A DNA stretch of 64,000 nucleotides from Citrobacter koseri (GTDB lineage Bacteria > Pseudomonadota > Gammaproteobacteria > Enterobacterales > Enterobacteriaceae). Every line of letters begins with the position of its first letter. The stretch's first letter is position 1. Positions 1-10,232 of the stretch are shown piece by piece. Below the pieces are notes generated by a model that did no database searches, had not been told where the DNA came from, and saw nothing but the letters and a program-made list of their open reading frames with translations. The DNA lies in the NCBI GenBank assembly GCA_900446925.1, contig UAVY01000001.1, forward strand, positions 124,001-188,000. The letters run 5' to 3'. The translations under genes and the position numbers were made by a program.

Positions 1-98
1 AGCGGCGCATTTAACGTTCGCCAGAGCGTAAACATCGCCACGATGATAATGAGGGCGATGAGAAGATAGCGCTTTTTCATTTTTCCCTTGAGCTTCAT
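1..98 (-). CDS. macA: MacA N-terminus (partial): periplasmic adaptor of the MacAB macrolide/enterotoxin efflux pump
   Basis: Only the first about 32 codons are in the window; the gene continues beyond base 1. The translation begins MKLKGKMKKRYLLIALIII and ends in WRTLNAP, which matches the short basic N-terminus, single inner-membrane segment and start of the periplasmic part of MacA. MacA is a membrane-fusion protein that couples the MacB ABC transporter to TolC. An internal ATG at 80 would give the shorter E. coli-like form; I chose 98 because a longer lysine-rich N-terminus resembles the Salmonella form. It lies downstream of ybjD on the same strand. ybjX, which separates the two in E. coli K-12, is absent. 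Confidence 0.8.
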   Translation of the reverse strand, partial: MKLKGKMKKRYLLIALIIIVAMFTLWRTLNAP

Positions 99-146
99 AA
101 CGATCCAACATTCCCCGAGATATCCACCAGAGTGGGAAGATAAACC

Positions 147-163
147 TTAACGGTAAATAAACA
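147..163 (-). promoter_or_regulatory. Possible PhoP box upstream of macA
   Basis: Read on the minus strand, TGTTTA-TTTAC-CGTTAA resembles the PhoP direct repeat (T/G)GTTTA-N5-(T/G)GTTTA; the second half-site is imperfect. It lies about 50 bp upstream of macA. PhoP control of macAB is known in Salmonella. The assignment here is inference from a short motif. Confidence 0.3.
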
Positions 164-247
164 AACACTGAAAAACGCGCCGAATATCGCCGTCGCTATC
201 CATTGCTGGACTGCATTCCGCCACAGATGTCGCGGCTTGTTTCGCCG

Positions 248-1907
248 TTAATCCGCTCTCCCGCGCGCCAGCCAGAGTACGCGGGAGAACATTTTTTTGA
301 ACAGCGTCGGCACCGCGTCAACGCCGCGTCGCCCTGCCTCCATCGCCACTTCAATGGCTAAATCAGGCTTTGACGAGCGGTGGATCGCCTTCGAGATAAT
401 TTTCCGCATATTCATTGGAACGTTTTCCGGTATTTGCGCCACCCGATGAAAGACATCAGCAAATCCTGACCGATACATAAAATGTTCCATATCCAGAGCA
501 GGCAATGCCGTCAGGTGCTCACGCTCTTCTTCCCGGTCGTTATTCAGCAAACCGCGCACCGTTGCGGCATATTTTTTCCCGGCTTCGTCGCCATCCACCA
601 GCACATGCCACTCAATCCCCATCCGTCGGGCGAATTTTACCAGCGGTCTCAGGCCAGACTGGGCGAATTCGATCACTTTAATCCCTTCGGCATCGAAGTG
701 ATGCCCACACTGGCGCGCCAGTTCGTTGATAACCCAGGTTTCCGTTTCGCCCTCCACCAGCAGCCAGCAGCGGGAAAACAGCGACGAGGCCCGGTTAAAA
801 CGAATATGAAAAGCGATGCGGCGACCATCTTCCGCGCTCAGCCCGCCAGGCCCCAGTCGCCAGGCCGCGACCCGTGAAGATTCACGTACCAGACGGACAA
901 CGTGCTCCACAGGCGTCAGCGACAGCAGCTCGCCGGAATTGGTCGTTGCCACACGTTGCAGCGGTAAAAGATTCAACAACTGCCATGCCACCGACAGCAT
1001 AATCGGATGCAGACGCGTTTCCGGGTCTTCAACCAATAATAATGGTCGGGCATCTTTATCCAGCCGCAGCGTCCCTTTTGCCTGTAATAGCGTGGAGAAC
1101 AGCCCCAGCAGGATCACGCGATGCGTGCGGCCGCCGGGTTTGTCGATCATCCGGTTAATAATGTCCAGGTAGCGCCAGCTACGCTGCTCGTTGTTCGAAC
1201 GGCGACGCATCAACCGATGACGGGATTGCCCCGCGCCTTGCTCGGAAAAGTAATGCTCCAGCAGCTGTACCATCGCCGAAAGCCCCTGGCGGATCTGCCC
1301 GTCCGTTAAATTCTGCGGACGGGTCGCCAGCTCTCGCGCCAGAAAGTCCAGCTGGCAGGCGGTAACTTCAACATCGGGAACATCGGGCACCGTACCGTTA
1401 CGGATGCGTCGCATAAAGCGCGCATCGCGCAGGCGCAGTACCGGCATCAAACGAATGAGATGGTGTGCCTGGCGATTAATATCATCGATCGGTAGCGGGT
1501 GGCCGTCGCCATCAAGGAAGCTGCGCAGCGTCATCACGCTGCCATCTGCCGCGCTCTCCCCCTCCAGACGGTAGAAAATACGGTGAAAGCCATCCTGACA
1601 GGGAGACCAGCATGCCTCCAGCGGGCGGTATCGACGCACCCGATGGCGGCCTGGCTGAGATTCACGGAAAGTGAGGATAATATGCAGATGATGTTCACGT
1701 CCCAGAATATCTCCGGGGGGGAAACCAGAAATCCTCGCGGATGAAATGATACAGTTCCGATTCTGGCGACAGCAGCAGAGTTAAGGCATCCAGCAGGCTG
1801 GATTTCCCCCACGCGTTCTCCCCAATCAGCACGTTGTTTTGCTCCAGCATCAACGATAATCGATTGATCCCGCGAAAACCCACAATCTCAACGCGTTCGA
1901 GAATCAT
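248..1907 (-). CDS. ybjD: OLD-family ATPase/TOPRIM nuclease YbjD (one frameshift)
   Basis: Resembles E. coli YbjD over its full length of about 550 residues. The N-terminus (MILERVEIVGFRGIN) carries an SMC/RecF-like ATPase fold with the P-loop GENAWGKSS at residues 29-37. The C-terminal half has the TOPRIM-like signatures LLVEGETE and LVDGDEAGK expected of OLD-family nucleases. The cellular role is poorly defined; these proteins are linked to DNA processing and phage defence. The frame breaks in a run of seven G (plus strand) at 1715-1721. Removing one base joins ...DFWFPP to GDILGREHH and on into the long downstream frame, so this is probably a consensus error. Start at 1907 is preferred because it matches the family N-terminus and is preceded by an AGGA-type ribosome binding site. 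Confidence 0.85.
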
Positions 1908-1994
1908 GTATCCTCCAGAAATGAACAACTTATCCTTTCCGCAGTATAACGACAAAAATCCGTTTGCATGGCGTGATAATTGCAGCATTAAGTC

Positions 1995-2062
1995 CGTGCA
2001 CTACACTCTTTATTAAGACAAATCAGAACGTGCACTACACTCTTTATTAAGACAAATCAGAA
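1995..2062. repeat. 34-bp perfect tandem duplication in the ybjD-aqpZ intergenic region
   Basis: Bases 1995-2028 and 2029-2062 are identical. Each unit begins CGTGCACTACACTC and ends GACAAATCAGAA. The repeat lies in the divergent promoter region between ybjD and aqpZ, so it could duplicate a promoter element or operator. It could also be an assembly artefact. Confidence 0.9.
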
Positions 2063-2234
2063 TAAGGATTCACACCACATTGCCCTAAATCAAACTAACT
2101 GAATTTTTTTAACTGGTGATTGGGTGACGTTCGTTCTTAAAATACAGTTTCCTGCATTATGTCGTCACCCTTTTATGACGATAAAAAAAACAGCCGCATA
2201 TTCAATGTGGTTAATTTTATTATTTGAGGTGGTT

Positions 2235-2934
2235 ATGTTTAGAAAATTAGCAGCCGAATGTTTCGGTACATTCTGGCTCGTTTTCGGTGGCTGGCGGAAG
2301 CGCCGTTCTGGCTGCGGCATTCCCTGAACTGGGAATTGGTTTTGCGGGTGTCGCGCTGGCTTTTGGTCTGACCGTACTGACAATGGCATTCGCCCGTAGG
2401 TCATATTTCCGGCGGACATTTTAACCCCGGCAGTGACATTAGGTTTATGGGGCTGGCGGTCGTTTTCCGGCAAAAGAGGTCATTGGCTATATTATCGCTC
2501 AGGTTGTCGGCGGTATTATTGCTGCGGCGGTGCTGTATCTGATTGCCAGCGGTAAAGCAGGCTTTGATGCCGCTGCCAGCGGTTTTGCCTCTAACGGTTA
2601 CGGCGAACATTCCCCTGGCGGTTATTCCATGCTTTCCGCCATCGTCATTGAAATCGTGCTGACCGCCGGTTTCCTGCTGGTCATTCATGGCGCGACGGAC
2701 AAACACGCCCCGGCGGGTTTTGCCCCGATAGCTATTGGTCTGGCGTTAACCCTGATTCACCTGATCAGTATTCCGGTCACCAACACCTCTGTGAACCCGG
2801 CGCGCAGCACCGCGGTTGCGATCTTCCAGGGCGGTTGGGCATTACAACAACTGTGGCTGTTCTGGGTGATGCCGATTATCGGCGGTATTCTGGGTGGCGT
2901 GCTGTACCGCACGCTGCTTGAAAAACGCGATTAA
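2235..2934 (+). CDS. aqpZ: Aquaporin Z (four apparent 1-bp insertions)
   Basis: Water channel of the inner membrane, MIP family, normally 231 residues. The N-terminus [19 protein letters not shown] and the C-terminal half, including the second NPA box ([14 protein letters not shown]), match E. coli AqpZ closely. The first NPA box (GGHFNPAVT) is recoverable only after frame correction. The span is 700 bp against 696 expected. Four surplus bases can be placed near 2289 (GGCTGGCGG), 2397 (GCCCGTAGG), 2425 (AACCCCGG) and 2451 (ATGGGGCTGG). Four independent insertions in a conserved channel gene strongly suggest sequence error rather than decay. Confidence 0.85.
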
Positions 2935-3003
2935 TTGAGTGAAGTCCGTGGTGTCGGGTGGCGACTACGCCTTACCCGACCTGCGGTACAGTACAATAAG
3001 CAG

Positions 3004-3038
3004 GCCGGGTAAGCGTTAACGCCACCCGGCTTTTTTTT
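3004..3038 (+). terminator. Rho-independent terminator / REP hairpin after aqpZ
   Basis: GCCGGGT and ACCCGGC arms enclose AAGCGTTAACGCC, which can extend the stem, followed by eight T. The preceding bases 2950-2985 contain a related CGGGT...ACCCG sequence, so the element also looks like a REP/BIME unit. Confidence 0.75.
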
Positions 3039-3109
3039 GCTCCTTTACCTGACCGCCTTTATTGGGTAGTGTCATTGCGCTGTCTCGCATATAAAGGACC
3101 CGGTTGTTC

Positions 3110-4008
3110 ATGTTTTCAGGACTTTTAATCATTTTGGTTCCACTGATTGTGGGCTACCTCATTCCACTTCAGCATCAGGCCGCATTAAAACTGATCAACC
3201 GGCTGTTAAGCTGGATTGTCTACGTCATTCTCTTTTTTATGGGGATCAGCCTGGCGTTCCTGGATAATCTCGCCAGTAATTTGCTCGCTATTTTTCATTA
3301 TTCCGCTGTCAGTATTACCGTTATTTTGCTGTGCAACATCGCGGCATTATTCTGGCTGGAACGTTCGCTACCGTGGCGACACAACCACCAGCAGGAGAAA
3401 TTACCTTCACGTATCGCGATGGCGCTTGAGTCACTTAAATTATGCGGCGTCGTGGTGCTGGGTTTTCTGCTTGGCCTCAGCGGGCTGGCATTTCTCAACA
3501 CGCCACGGAAGCCAGCGAATATACGCTGATCTTCTTATTATTCCTGATCGGCATCCAGTTGCGAAACAATGGCATGACCTTAAAACAGATTGTGCTGAAT
3601 CGCCGGGGGATGATTGTCGCCGTGGTGGTGGTCGCCAGCTCTATGCTCGGCGGGGTTATCAATGCGCTCATTCTCGGCCTGCCGATCAAAACCGCGCTGG
3701 CAATGGCATCGGGTTTCGGCTGGTATTCCCTGTCCGGCATTTTATTGACCGAATCGTTCGGCCCGGTAATTGGCAGCGCCGCTTTCTTTAACGATCTGGC
3801 GCGCGAGCTGATAGCGATTATGCTGATCCCCGGTCTGGTTCGTCGCAGTCGCTCCACCGCGTTAGGGTTATGCGGCGCCACGTCGATGGACTTCACGTTG
3901 CCGGTGCTTCAGCGTACAGGCGGTCTGGAGATGGTGCCTGCCGCCATCGTTCACGGTTTTATCCTCAGCCTGCTGGTGCCGATCCTGATGGCCTTTTTCT
4001 CAGCCTGA
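3110..4008 (+). CDS. lysO: Lysine exporter LysO (one frameshift)
   Basis: Inner-membrane L-lysine exporter (formerly YbjE), 299 residues in E. coli. The N-terminus MFSGLLIILVPLIVGYLIP and the C-terminus LVPILMAFFSA match, with multiple hydrophobic segments between them. The frame breaks near 3493-3496: GGCATTTCTCAACACGCC lacks one T that would restore FLQHATEASEYT. The span of 899 bp against 900 expected fits a single deletion. I chose the ATG at 3110 (MFSG) over the upstream TTG at 3104, as in the E. coli protein. Confidence 0.85.
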
Positions 4009-4041
4009 TACCTCCCTGGCGGTAGAACCCTGCCGCCAAAA

Positions 4042-4055
4042 TTGCGCTAAATCAA
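4042..4055. promoter_or_regulatory. FNR-type site upstream of hcp
   Basis: TTGCGCTAAATCAA matches the FNR consensus TTGAT-N4-ATCAA at 8 of 10 positions. It lies about 110 bp upstream of the hcp start. Anaerobic activation of hcp-hcr by FNR is established in E. coli. Confidence 0.6.
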
Positions 4056-4113
4056 TCTCCCTGTAAATTATGTAAGAAATCACTTTTATCCCTTTGCGCG
4101 TAGGCATAACCTT

Positions 4114-4138
4114 AAACATGTATATTAAATATAACTTT
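4114..4138. promoter_or_regulatory. NsrR-type operator at the hcp promoter
   Basis: An AT-rich dyad whose left arm reads AAACATGTAT and whose right arm reads AATATAACTTT fits the NsrR consensus (AAGATGYATTT and its complement around one base). It sits about 16-40 bp before the hcp ATG, where it would block transcription until NsrR senses nitric oxide. E. coli hcp is an NsrR target. Confidence 0.55.
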
Positions 4139-4153
4139 AAAAAAGGTGTGACC

Positions 4154-5806
4154 ATGTTTTGTGTGCAATGTGAACAAACCATCCGTACTCCGGCGGGGAA
4201 CGGCTGCTCCTACGCGCAGGGTATGTGCGGTAAAACAGCGGAAACGTCCGATCTCCAGGATCTGCTGATTGCGTCCCTGCAAGGTCTGTCTGCATGGGCT
4301 GCTAAAGCCCGTGAATATGGCATCATCGATCATGACGTTGACAACTTTGCCCCGCGTGCATTTTTCTCCACTCTGACCAACGTTAACTTCGACTCTCCGC
4401 GTATCGTCGGCTATGCCCGTGAAGCGATCGCCCTGCGCGAATCGCTGAAAGCGCAGTGCCAGAACATCGATGCAAGCGCCACGGTAAACAACCCGATGGC
4501 CGACCTGCAACTGGTCAGCGACGATCTGGGCGATTTGCAACGTCAGGCCGCCGAGTTCACCCCGAACAAAGACAAAGCCGCTATTGGCGAGAATATCCTC
4601 GGCCTGCGTCTGCTTTGCCTGTACGGCCTGAAAGGTGCGGCAGCGTATATGGAGCACGCCCACGTTCTGGGTCAGTATGACAACGACATCTACGCGCAGT
4701 ACCACAAAATCATGGCGTGGCTGGGCACCTGGCCTTCCGATATGAACGCTCTGCTGGAATGTTCTATGGAAATCGGCCAGATGAACTTCAAAGTGATGAG
4801 CATCCTGGATGCCGGTGAAACCACCAAATACGGCCACCCGACCCCAACTCAGGTTAACGTGAAAGCGGTTGAAGGTAAGTGCATCCTGATCTCCGGTCAC
4901 GACCTGAAAGATCTGTACAACCTGCTGGAGCAGACCGAAGGGACTGGCGTGAACGTCTATACCCACGGTGAAATGCTGCCCGCGCACGGTTACCCGGAAC
5001 TGCGTAAATTCAAACACCTGGTCGGTAACTATGGCAGCGGCTGGCAGAACCAGCAGGTTGAATTCGCCCGCTTCCCTGGCCCTATCGTGATGACCTCTAA
5101 CTGCATCATCGACCCGACCGTTGGCGCGTATGACGACCGTATCTGGACGCGCAGCATCGTCGGTTGGCCGGGCGTAAATCACCTGGAAGGCGAAGATTTC
5201 TCTCCGGTTATCGCCCAGGCGCAGCAGATGGCAGGCTTCCCGTACAGCGAAATCCCGCATCTGATCACCGTTGGTTTCGGTCGCCAGACGCTGCTGGGCG
5301 CAGCAGACAGCCTGATCGACCTGGTCAGCCGCGAAAAACTGCGTCACATCTTCCTGGTGGGCGGCTGTGACGGCGCGCGTGGCGAACGTAACTACTTCAC
5401 CGATTTCGCGACCAGCGTACCGGATGACTGCCTGATTCTGACGCTGGCCTGTGGTAAATACCGCTTCAACAAACTGGAATTCGGCGACATCGAAGGTCTG
5501 CCGCGTCTGGTTGACGCCGGTCAGTGTAACGACGCTTACTCCGCCATCATTCTGGCCGTCACGCTGGCAGAAAAACTGGGCTGTGGCGTGAACGACCTGC
5601 CGCTGTCTCTGGTGCTCTCCTGGTTCGAACAGAAAGCGATCGTCATCCTGCTGACGCTGTTGTCTCTGGGCGTGAAAAACATCGTGACCGGGCCGACTGC
5701 GCCAGGTTTCTTCACCCCGGATCTGCTGGCTGTCCTCAACGAGAAATTTGGCCTGCGTCAGGTCACCACCGTTGAAGAAGATATGCAGCAACTGTTGAGC
5801 GCGTAA
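4154..5806 (+). CDS. hcp: Hybrid cluster protein / nitric oxide reductase Hcp
   Basis: Intact, 550 residues as in E. coli. The N-terminal cysteine motif C3-x2-C6-x11-C18-x6-C25 would bind the cubane cluster, and further conserved Cys/His/Glu residues in the C-terminal domains hold the hybrid Fe-S-O cluster. Hcp is cytoplasmic, reduces NO at low concentration and contributes to protein S-nitrosylation signalling under anaerobic growth. The ATG at 4154 is preceded by AAGGTGTGACC and matches the family start; an in-frame ATG at 4094 would add 20 unlikely residues. hcr follows after 11 bp, forming the usual two-gene operon. Confidence 0.97.
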   Translation: MFCVQCEQTIRTPAGNGCSYAQGMCGKTAETSDLQDLLIASLQGLSAWAAKAREYGIIDHDVDNFAPRAFFSTLTNVNFDSPRIVGYAREAIALRESLKAQCQNIDASATVNNPMADLQLVSDDLGDLQRQAAEFTPNKDKAAIGENILGLRLLCLYGLKGAAAYMEHAHVLGQYDNDIYAQYHKIMAWLGTWPSDMNALLECSMEIGQMNFKVMSILDAGETTKYGHPTPTQVNVKAVEGKCILISGHDLKDLYNLLEQTEGTGVNVYTHGEMLPAHGYPELRKFKHLVGNYGSGWQNQQVEFARFPGPIVMTSNCIIDPTVGAYDDRIWTRSIVGWPGVNHLEGEDFSPVIAQAQQMAGFPYSEIPHLITVGFGRQTLLGAADSLIDLVSREKLRHIFLVGGCDGARGERNYFTDFATSVPDDCLILTLACGKYRFNKLEFGDIEGLPRLVDAGQCNDAYSAIILAVTLAEKLGCGVNDLPLSLVLSWFEQKAIVILLTLLSLGVKNIVTGPTAPGFFTPDLLAVLNEKFGLRQVTTVEEDMQQLLSA

Positions 5807-5817
5807 GGAGTTTTAGA

Positions 5818-6786
5818 ATGACGATGCCAACCACTCAGTGTCCGTGGCGGATGCAGGTACATCACATCCATCAGGAAACCCCGGATGTGTGGACTCTCTC
5901 ATTACTGTGTCACGATCACTATCCGTACCGTGCCGGTCAGTATGCGCTGGTCAGCGTTCGCAACTCTGCGGATACGCTGCGGGCCTACACCATTTCGTCC
6001 ACGCCGGGCGTGAGCGAGTACATTACGCTGACGATCCGTCGCATTGATGAAGGCGCAGGTTCACAGTGGTTAACCCGCGAGGTGAAACGCGGCGACTATA
6101 TCTGGCTGTCCGATGCGATGGGCGACTTTGTCTGCGAAGACAAAGCCGAAGACAAGTTCCTGATGCTGGCGGCCGGTTGCGGCGTCACGCCAATTATGTC
6201 GATGCGTCGCTGGCTGGCAAAATACCGCCCGCAGGCAGATGTGCAGGTGATCTTCAACGTGCGTTCGCCGCAGGATGTGATTTTCGCTGAGGAATGGCGT
6301 CAGTACCCGGTCACGCTGGTGGCGGAGAACAATGCGACCCACGGTTTCGTGGCGGGTCGCCTGACCACTGAATTACTGAAAAACGTGCCGGACCTGGCAT
6401 CGCGCACCGTCATGACCTGCGGCCCGGCGCCGTATATGGACATGGTTGAGCAGGAAGTGAAAGCGCTCGGCGTAACGCGCTTCTTTAAAGAGAAGTTCTT
6501 TACACCAGTTGCCGAAGCGGCAACGGAGGGTCTGAAGTTCACCAAACTGCAACCGGCGCAGGAGTTTTACGCGCCTGTCGGCACCACGCTGCTGGACGCG
6601 CTGGAAAGCAATAAAGTTCCGGTGACCGTGGCATGTCGTGCTGGCGTATGCGGCTGCTGCAAAACCAAAGTGGTTTCCGGTGAATATACGGTCAGCAGCA
6701 CCATGACGCTGACCGATGCGGAAATCGCCGACGGTTATGTACTGGCCTGCTCCTGCCATCCGCAGGGCGATTTAGTTCTGGCATAA
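5818..6786 (+). CDS. hcr: NADH oxidoreductase Hcr
   Basis: Intact, 322 residues as in E. coli. The N-terminal part is a ferredoxin-reductase module with the FAD-binding motif RAYTISSTPG and an NAD-binding stretch beginning AAGCGVTPIMS. The C-terminal plant-type [2Fe-2S] domain carries CRAGVCGCCKTK and a distal CSCHPQG. Hcr passes electrons from NADH to Hcp. It is co-transcribed with hcp; its ribosome binding site (AAGGAG) directly follows the hcp stop. Confidence 0.96.
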   Translation: MTMPTTQCPWRMQVHHIHQETPDVWTLSLLCHDHYPYRAGQYALVSVRNSADTLRAYTISSTPGVSEYITLTIRRIDEGAGSQWLTREVKRGDYIWLSDAMGDFVCEDKAEDKFLMLAAGCGVTPIMSMRRWLAKYRPQADVQVIFNVRSPQDVIFAEEWRQYPVTLVAENNATHGFVAGRLTTELLKNVPDLASRTVMTCGPAPYMDMVEQEVKALGVTRFFKEKFFTPVAEAATEGLKFTKLQPAQEFYAPVGTTLLDALESNKVPVTVACRAGVCGCCKTKVVSGEYTVSSTMTLTDAEIADGYVLACSCHPQGDLVLA

Positions 6787-6792
6787 GCTCTC

Positions 6793-6872
6793 ATTGCCGG
6801 ATGACGCTTCGCTTACCCGGCCTGCCATTTTTCGGCAGGCCGGGTAAGGCATTTACGCCGCCATCCGGCAAT
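6793..6872. repeat. BIME (paired REP palindromes) between hcr and the DoxX gene
   Basis: TTGCCGGATGACGCTTCGCTTACCC at the left is mirrored by a right-hand copy ending GCCGCCATCCGGCAA, around the inner palindrome CCGGCCTGCC/GGCAGGCCGG. This is the typical REP unit pair between convergent genes, where it can stabilise or terminate transcripts. Confidence 0.85.
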
Positions 6873-6875
6873 TCT

Positions 6876-7309
6876 TCACCGCCAGGCCGAATTTCCCGCA
6901 ACAGAGAACCGCCCCGCCCCCAGAAACGCCACCGCCAGCGCGCCAATAAAGAAATAAACTAAACTTTCTATCGCCCATGCGCCGACGGCATCCAGTTGCC
7001 AGGTTTTCCCGGTGCCGACCATTAACCACGCCACCACCATCGTCAATGCCAGCACCAGCGCAGCAGGACGTGTAAGAATACCCAGCACAATCAGGCAAGG
7101 CGCAATCACCTCGCCCACCAGCACGCCATAGGCGATAAACCCAGGCAATCCTTTTGCAATCAGCATATTGCTAATGCCATCAATACCGTCGAACAGTTTA
7201 TGCAGGCCGTGAAACAGCATCAGCCCCCTACTGCGAGGCGTAACAGAAACTTGCCAAAATCTTCATGCGTCAGCATACGGTTCACTGCATTTAATAACGT
7301 TGTAACCAT
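6876..7309 (-). CDS. DoxX-family membrane protein (one frameshift)
   Basis: About 144 residues after correction. It begins MVTTLLNAVNRMLTHEDFGKF and continues LMLFHGLHKLFDGI, the DoxX signature region, followed by hydrophobic segments (GVLVGEVIAPCLIVLGILTR, AALVLALTMVVAWLM, SLVYFFIGALAVAFLGAGRF). DoxX proteins are small four-helix membrane proteins linked to quinone or thiol redox; the substrate here is unknown. The frame breaks at 7224-7228, where one more C (plus strand) would read LAVGGLMLFHG. It is convergent with hcr and divergent from poxB; E. coli K-12 has no gene here. Confidence 0.75.
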
Positions 7310-7462
7310 CTGAATTGACTCCTGGTTCCGGCTGGTTTGCCATTAAATTACGCGTTCTGTCGGTTGAAATATAGCTGCTGAAAATAAGGGGTGATGACAA
7401 AGCGTAACGATTATCTTCATCTAAACTTGTAACCGGTATCACATTACAGGAGATGGAAAACC

Positions 7463-9182
7463 ATGAAACAAACCGTTGCCGCTTACATTGCAAAAACACT
7501 TGAACAGGCTGGCGTGAAACGTATCTGGGGCGTGACGGGCGACTCCCTGAACGGCCTGAGCGACAGCCTGAACCGGATGGGGACAATTGACTGGATGTCG
7601 ACGCGCCATGAAGAGGTCGCCGCCTTTGCCGCTGGCGCGGAAGCGCAACTCACCGGTGAACTGGCGGTGTGCGCGGGTTCATGCGGGCCTGGCAACCTGC
7701 ATTTGATTAACGGTCTGTTCGATTGCCACCGTAATCACGTCCCGGTTCTGGCTATCGCCGCCCACATTCCTTCCAGCGAAATCGGCAGCGGCTACTTTCA
7801 GGAGACCCACCCACAAGAGCTGTTTCGCGAATGCAGCCACTATTGCGAGCTGGTTTCCACCCCGGAGCAGATCCCGCAGGTACTGGCGATCGCCATGCGT
7901 AAAGCGGTGCTTAACCGTGGCGTCTCCGTCGTGGTGCTGCCGGGCGACGTTGCGCTGAAACCGGCGCCGGAAAGCGCCAGCACCCACTGGTATCATGCCC
8001 CGCTGCCGGTCGTGACCCCGGCCGAAGAAGAGCTGAAAAAACTGGCACAGCTATTACGTTACTCCAGCAATATCGCCCTGATGTGCGGCAGCGGCTGCGC
8101 GGGCGCGCATAAAGAACTGGTGGAATTCGCCGCCAAAATTAAAGCGCCAATTGTTCATGCGCTGCGCGGCAAAGAGCATGTAGAGTACGACAACCCTTAC
8201 GATGGTGGGCATGACGGGATTGATCGGCTTCTCATCCGGTTTCCATACGATGATGAATGCTGACACCCTGATCCTGCTCGGCACCCAGTTTCCCTATCGC
8301 GCCTTTTACCCGACCGACGCCAAAATCATTCAAATCGATATCAACCCGGCAAGCATTGGCGCGCACAGTAAAGTCGATATGGCGCTGGTCGGCGATATTC
8401 GCTCCACGCTCGCCGCGTTATTGCCGATGCTGGAAGAAAAAACCGATCGTAAATTCCTTGATAAAGCGCTGGAGCACTATCGCGACGCGCGCAAAGGGCT
8501 GGATGATTTAGCCAAACCGAGCGAGAAAGCGATTCACCCGCAATATCTGGCGCAGCAGATCAGCCGTTTCGCCGCAGATGACGCCATCTTCACCTGCGAC
8601 GTCGGCACACCGACCGTATGGGCGGCGCGTTATCTGAAAATGAACGGTAAGCGCCGTCTGCTGGGATCGTTTAACCACGGTTCAATGGCCAATGCCATGC
8701 CGCAGGCATTAGGCGCCCAGGCCACCGAACCGGGTCGTCAGGTGATCGCCATGTGCGGCGACGGGGGATTCAGTATGCTAATGGGCGATTTCCTCTCTGT
8801 CGTACAGATGAAGCTGCCGGTAAAAATTGTTGTTTTCAACAACAGCGTACTGGGCTTTGTGGCAATGGAGATGAAAGCGGGCGGCTACCTCACCGACGGC
8901 ACCGAGCTGCACGACACGAACTTCGCCCGCATTGCTGAAGCCTGCGGCATTACAGGGCTTCGCGTTGAAAAAGCCGCCGACGTCGACGAGGCGCTGCAAC
9001 GCGCGCTGTCTATCGACGGTCCGGTACTGGTCGATGTGGTCGTGGCGAAAGAAGAACTGGCCATTCCGCCGCAAATCAAACTGGAGCAGGCCAAAGGGTT
9101 TAGCCTGTATATGCTGCGCGCGATCATCAGCGGGCGCGGTGATGAAGTGATCGAACTGGCGAAAACCAACTGGCTAAGGTAA
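7463..9182 (+). CDS. poxB: Pyruvate dehydrogenase (quinone) / pyruvate oxidase PoxB (one frameshift)
   Basis: Peripheral membrane flavoenzyme that oxidises pyruvate to acetate and CO2 with ubiquinone as acceptor, using ThDP and FAD. It is 572 residues after correction, like E. coli. The ThDP motif starts [14 protein letters not shown] and ends VVFNN. The C-terminal lipid-activated amphipathic peptide ([12 protein letters not shown]... KTNWLR) is present. The frame breaks at 8201-8206: GATGGTGGGCATG has one extra G relative to DVGMTG. The E. coli gene is sigma-S dependent. SD AGGAGATGG precedes the ATG. Confidence 0.93.
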
Positions 9183-9220
9183 AACAATGCACATCGCCTT
9201 TTAAACTATAGGGATGTGCA

Positions 9221-10222
9221 ATGATCGATTTACGTAGTGATACCGTTACCCGGCCGAGTCGTGCCATGCTCGAAGAGATGATGGCCGCCCCGGTCGGGGA
9301 CGACGTGTACGGAGATGACCCAACCGTCAACGCCCTCCAGCAATACGCCGCTGAGCTTTCTGGCAAAGACGCGGCGATTTTTTTACCCACCGGCACTCAG
9401 GCTAACCTGGTCGCCCTGCTCAGCCACTGTGAACGCGGCGAAGAGTATATCGCCGGTCAGGGCGCGCATAACTATCTGTACGAGGCAGGCGGCGCGGCGG
9501 TGCTGGGCAGCATTCAACCGCAGCCCATTGATGCCGCCGCAGACGGCACGTTGCCGCTGGATAAGGTCGCCGCGAAGATCAAGGCGGATGATATCCATTT
9601 TGCCCGTACTCGCTTACTCAGTCTGGAAAACACCCACAACGGTAAAGTGCTGCCGCGCGAATATTTAAAACAGGCGTGGGAATTTACCCGCGAGCGCGGT
9701 CTGGCGTTGCACGTTGACGGCGCGCGTATTTTTAACGCGGTCGTCGCCTACGGCTGCGAACTGAAAGACATTACTCAATACTGCGACTCATTCACCATTT
9801 GCCTGTCAAAAGGCCTGGGGACGCCGGTAGGCTCACTGTTAGTCGGCAACCAGGACTACATTAAGCGCGCCATCCGCTGGCGCAAAATGACCGGCGGCGG
9901 TATGCGTCAGGCGGGTATTCTGGCGGCTGCCGGGCTGTACGCGTTGAAGAATAACGTCGCACGTTTACAGGACGATCACGACAACGCGGCCTGGATGGCG
10001 GAGCAACTGCGTGAAGCCGGCGCGGATGTTATGCGTCACGACACCAATATGCTGTTTGTCCGCGTTGGTGAAGAGAACGCGGCGGCGCTGGGCGAATACA
10101 TGAAGGCACATGACGTGCTGATCAACGCGTCGCCGATCGTGCGTCTGGTGACGCATCTGGACGTATCGCGTGAACAGCTTGCTGAAGTCGCCGCCCACTG
10201 GCGCGCCTTTTTAACCCTCTAA
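9221..10222 (+). CDS. ltaE: Low-specificity L-threonine aldolase LtaE
   Basis: Intact, 333 residues. This PLP enzyme cleaves L-threonine and L-allo-threonine to glycine and acetaldehyde. The PLP lysine lies in [16 protein letters not shown] near residue 197, and [11 protein letters not shown] supplies the conserved Asp. It sits 38 bp after poxB and 10 bp before ybjT, suggesting a poxB-ltaE-ybjT transcription unit as in E. coli. Confidence 0.96.
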   Translation: MIDLRSDTVTRPSRAMLEEMMAAPVGDDVYGDDPTVNALQQYAAELSGKDAAIFLPTGTQANLVALLSHCERGEEYIAGQGAHNYLYEAGGAAVLGSIQPQPIDAAADGTLPLDKVAAKIKADDIHFARTRLLSLENTHNGKVLPREYLKQAWEFTRERGLALHVDGARIFNAVVAYGCELKDITQYCDSFTICLSKGLGTPVGSLLVGNQDYIKRAIRWRKMTGGGMRQAGILAAAGLYALKNNVARLQDDHDNAAWMAEQLREAGADVMRHDTNMLFVRVGEENAAALGEYMKAHDVLINASPIVRLVTHLDVSREQLAEVAAHWRAFLTL

Positions 10223-10232
10223 GGAGACGGAC

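Noticed and set aside
4112..5791. Long open frame of 559 codons antisense to hcp
   Set aside because: It mirrors a GC-rich, strongly biased coding gene and has no start signal, motif or homology I recognise; hcp is certain on the plus strand.
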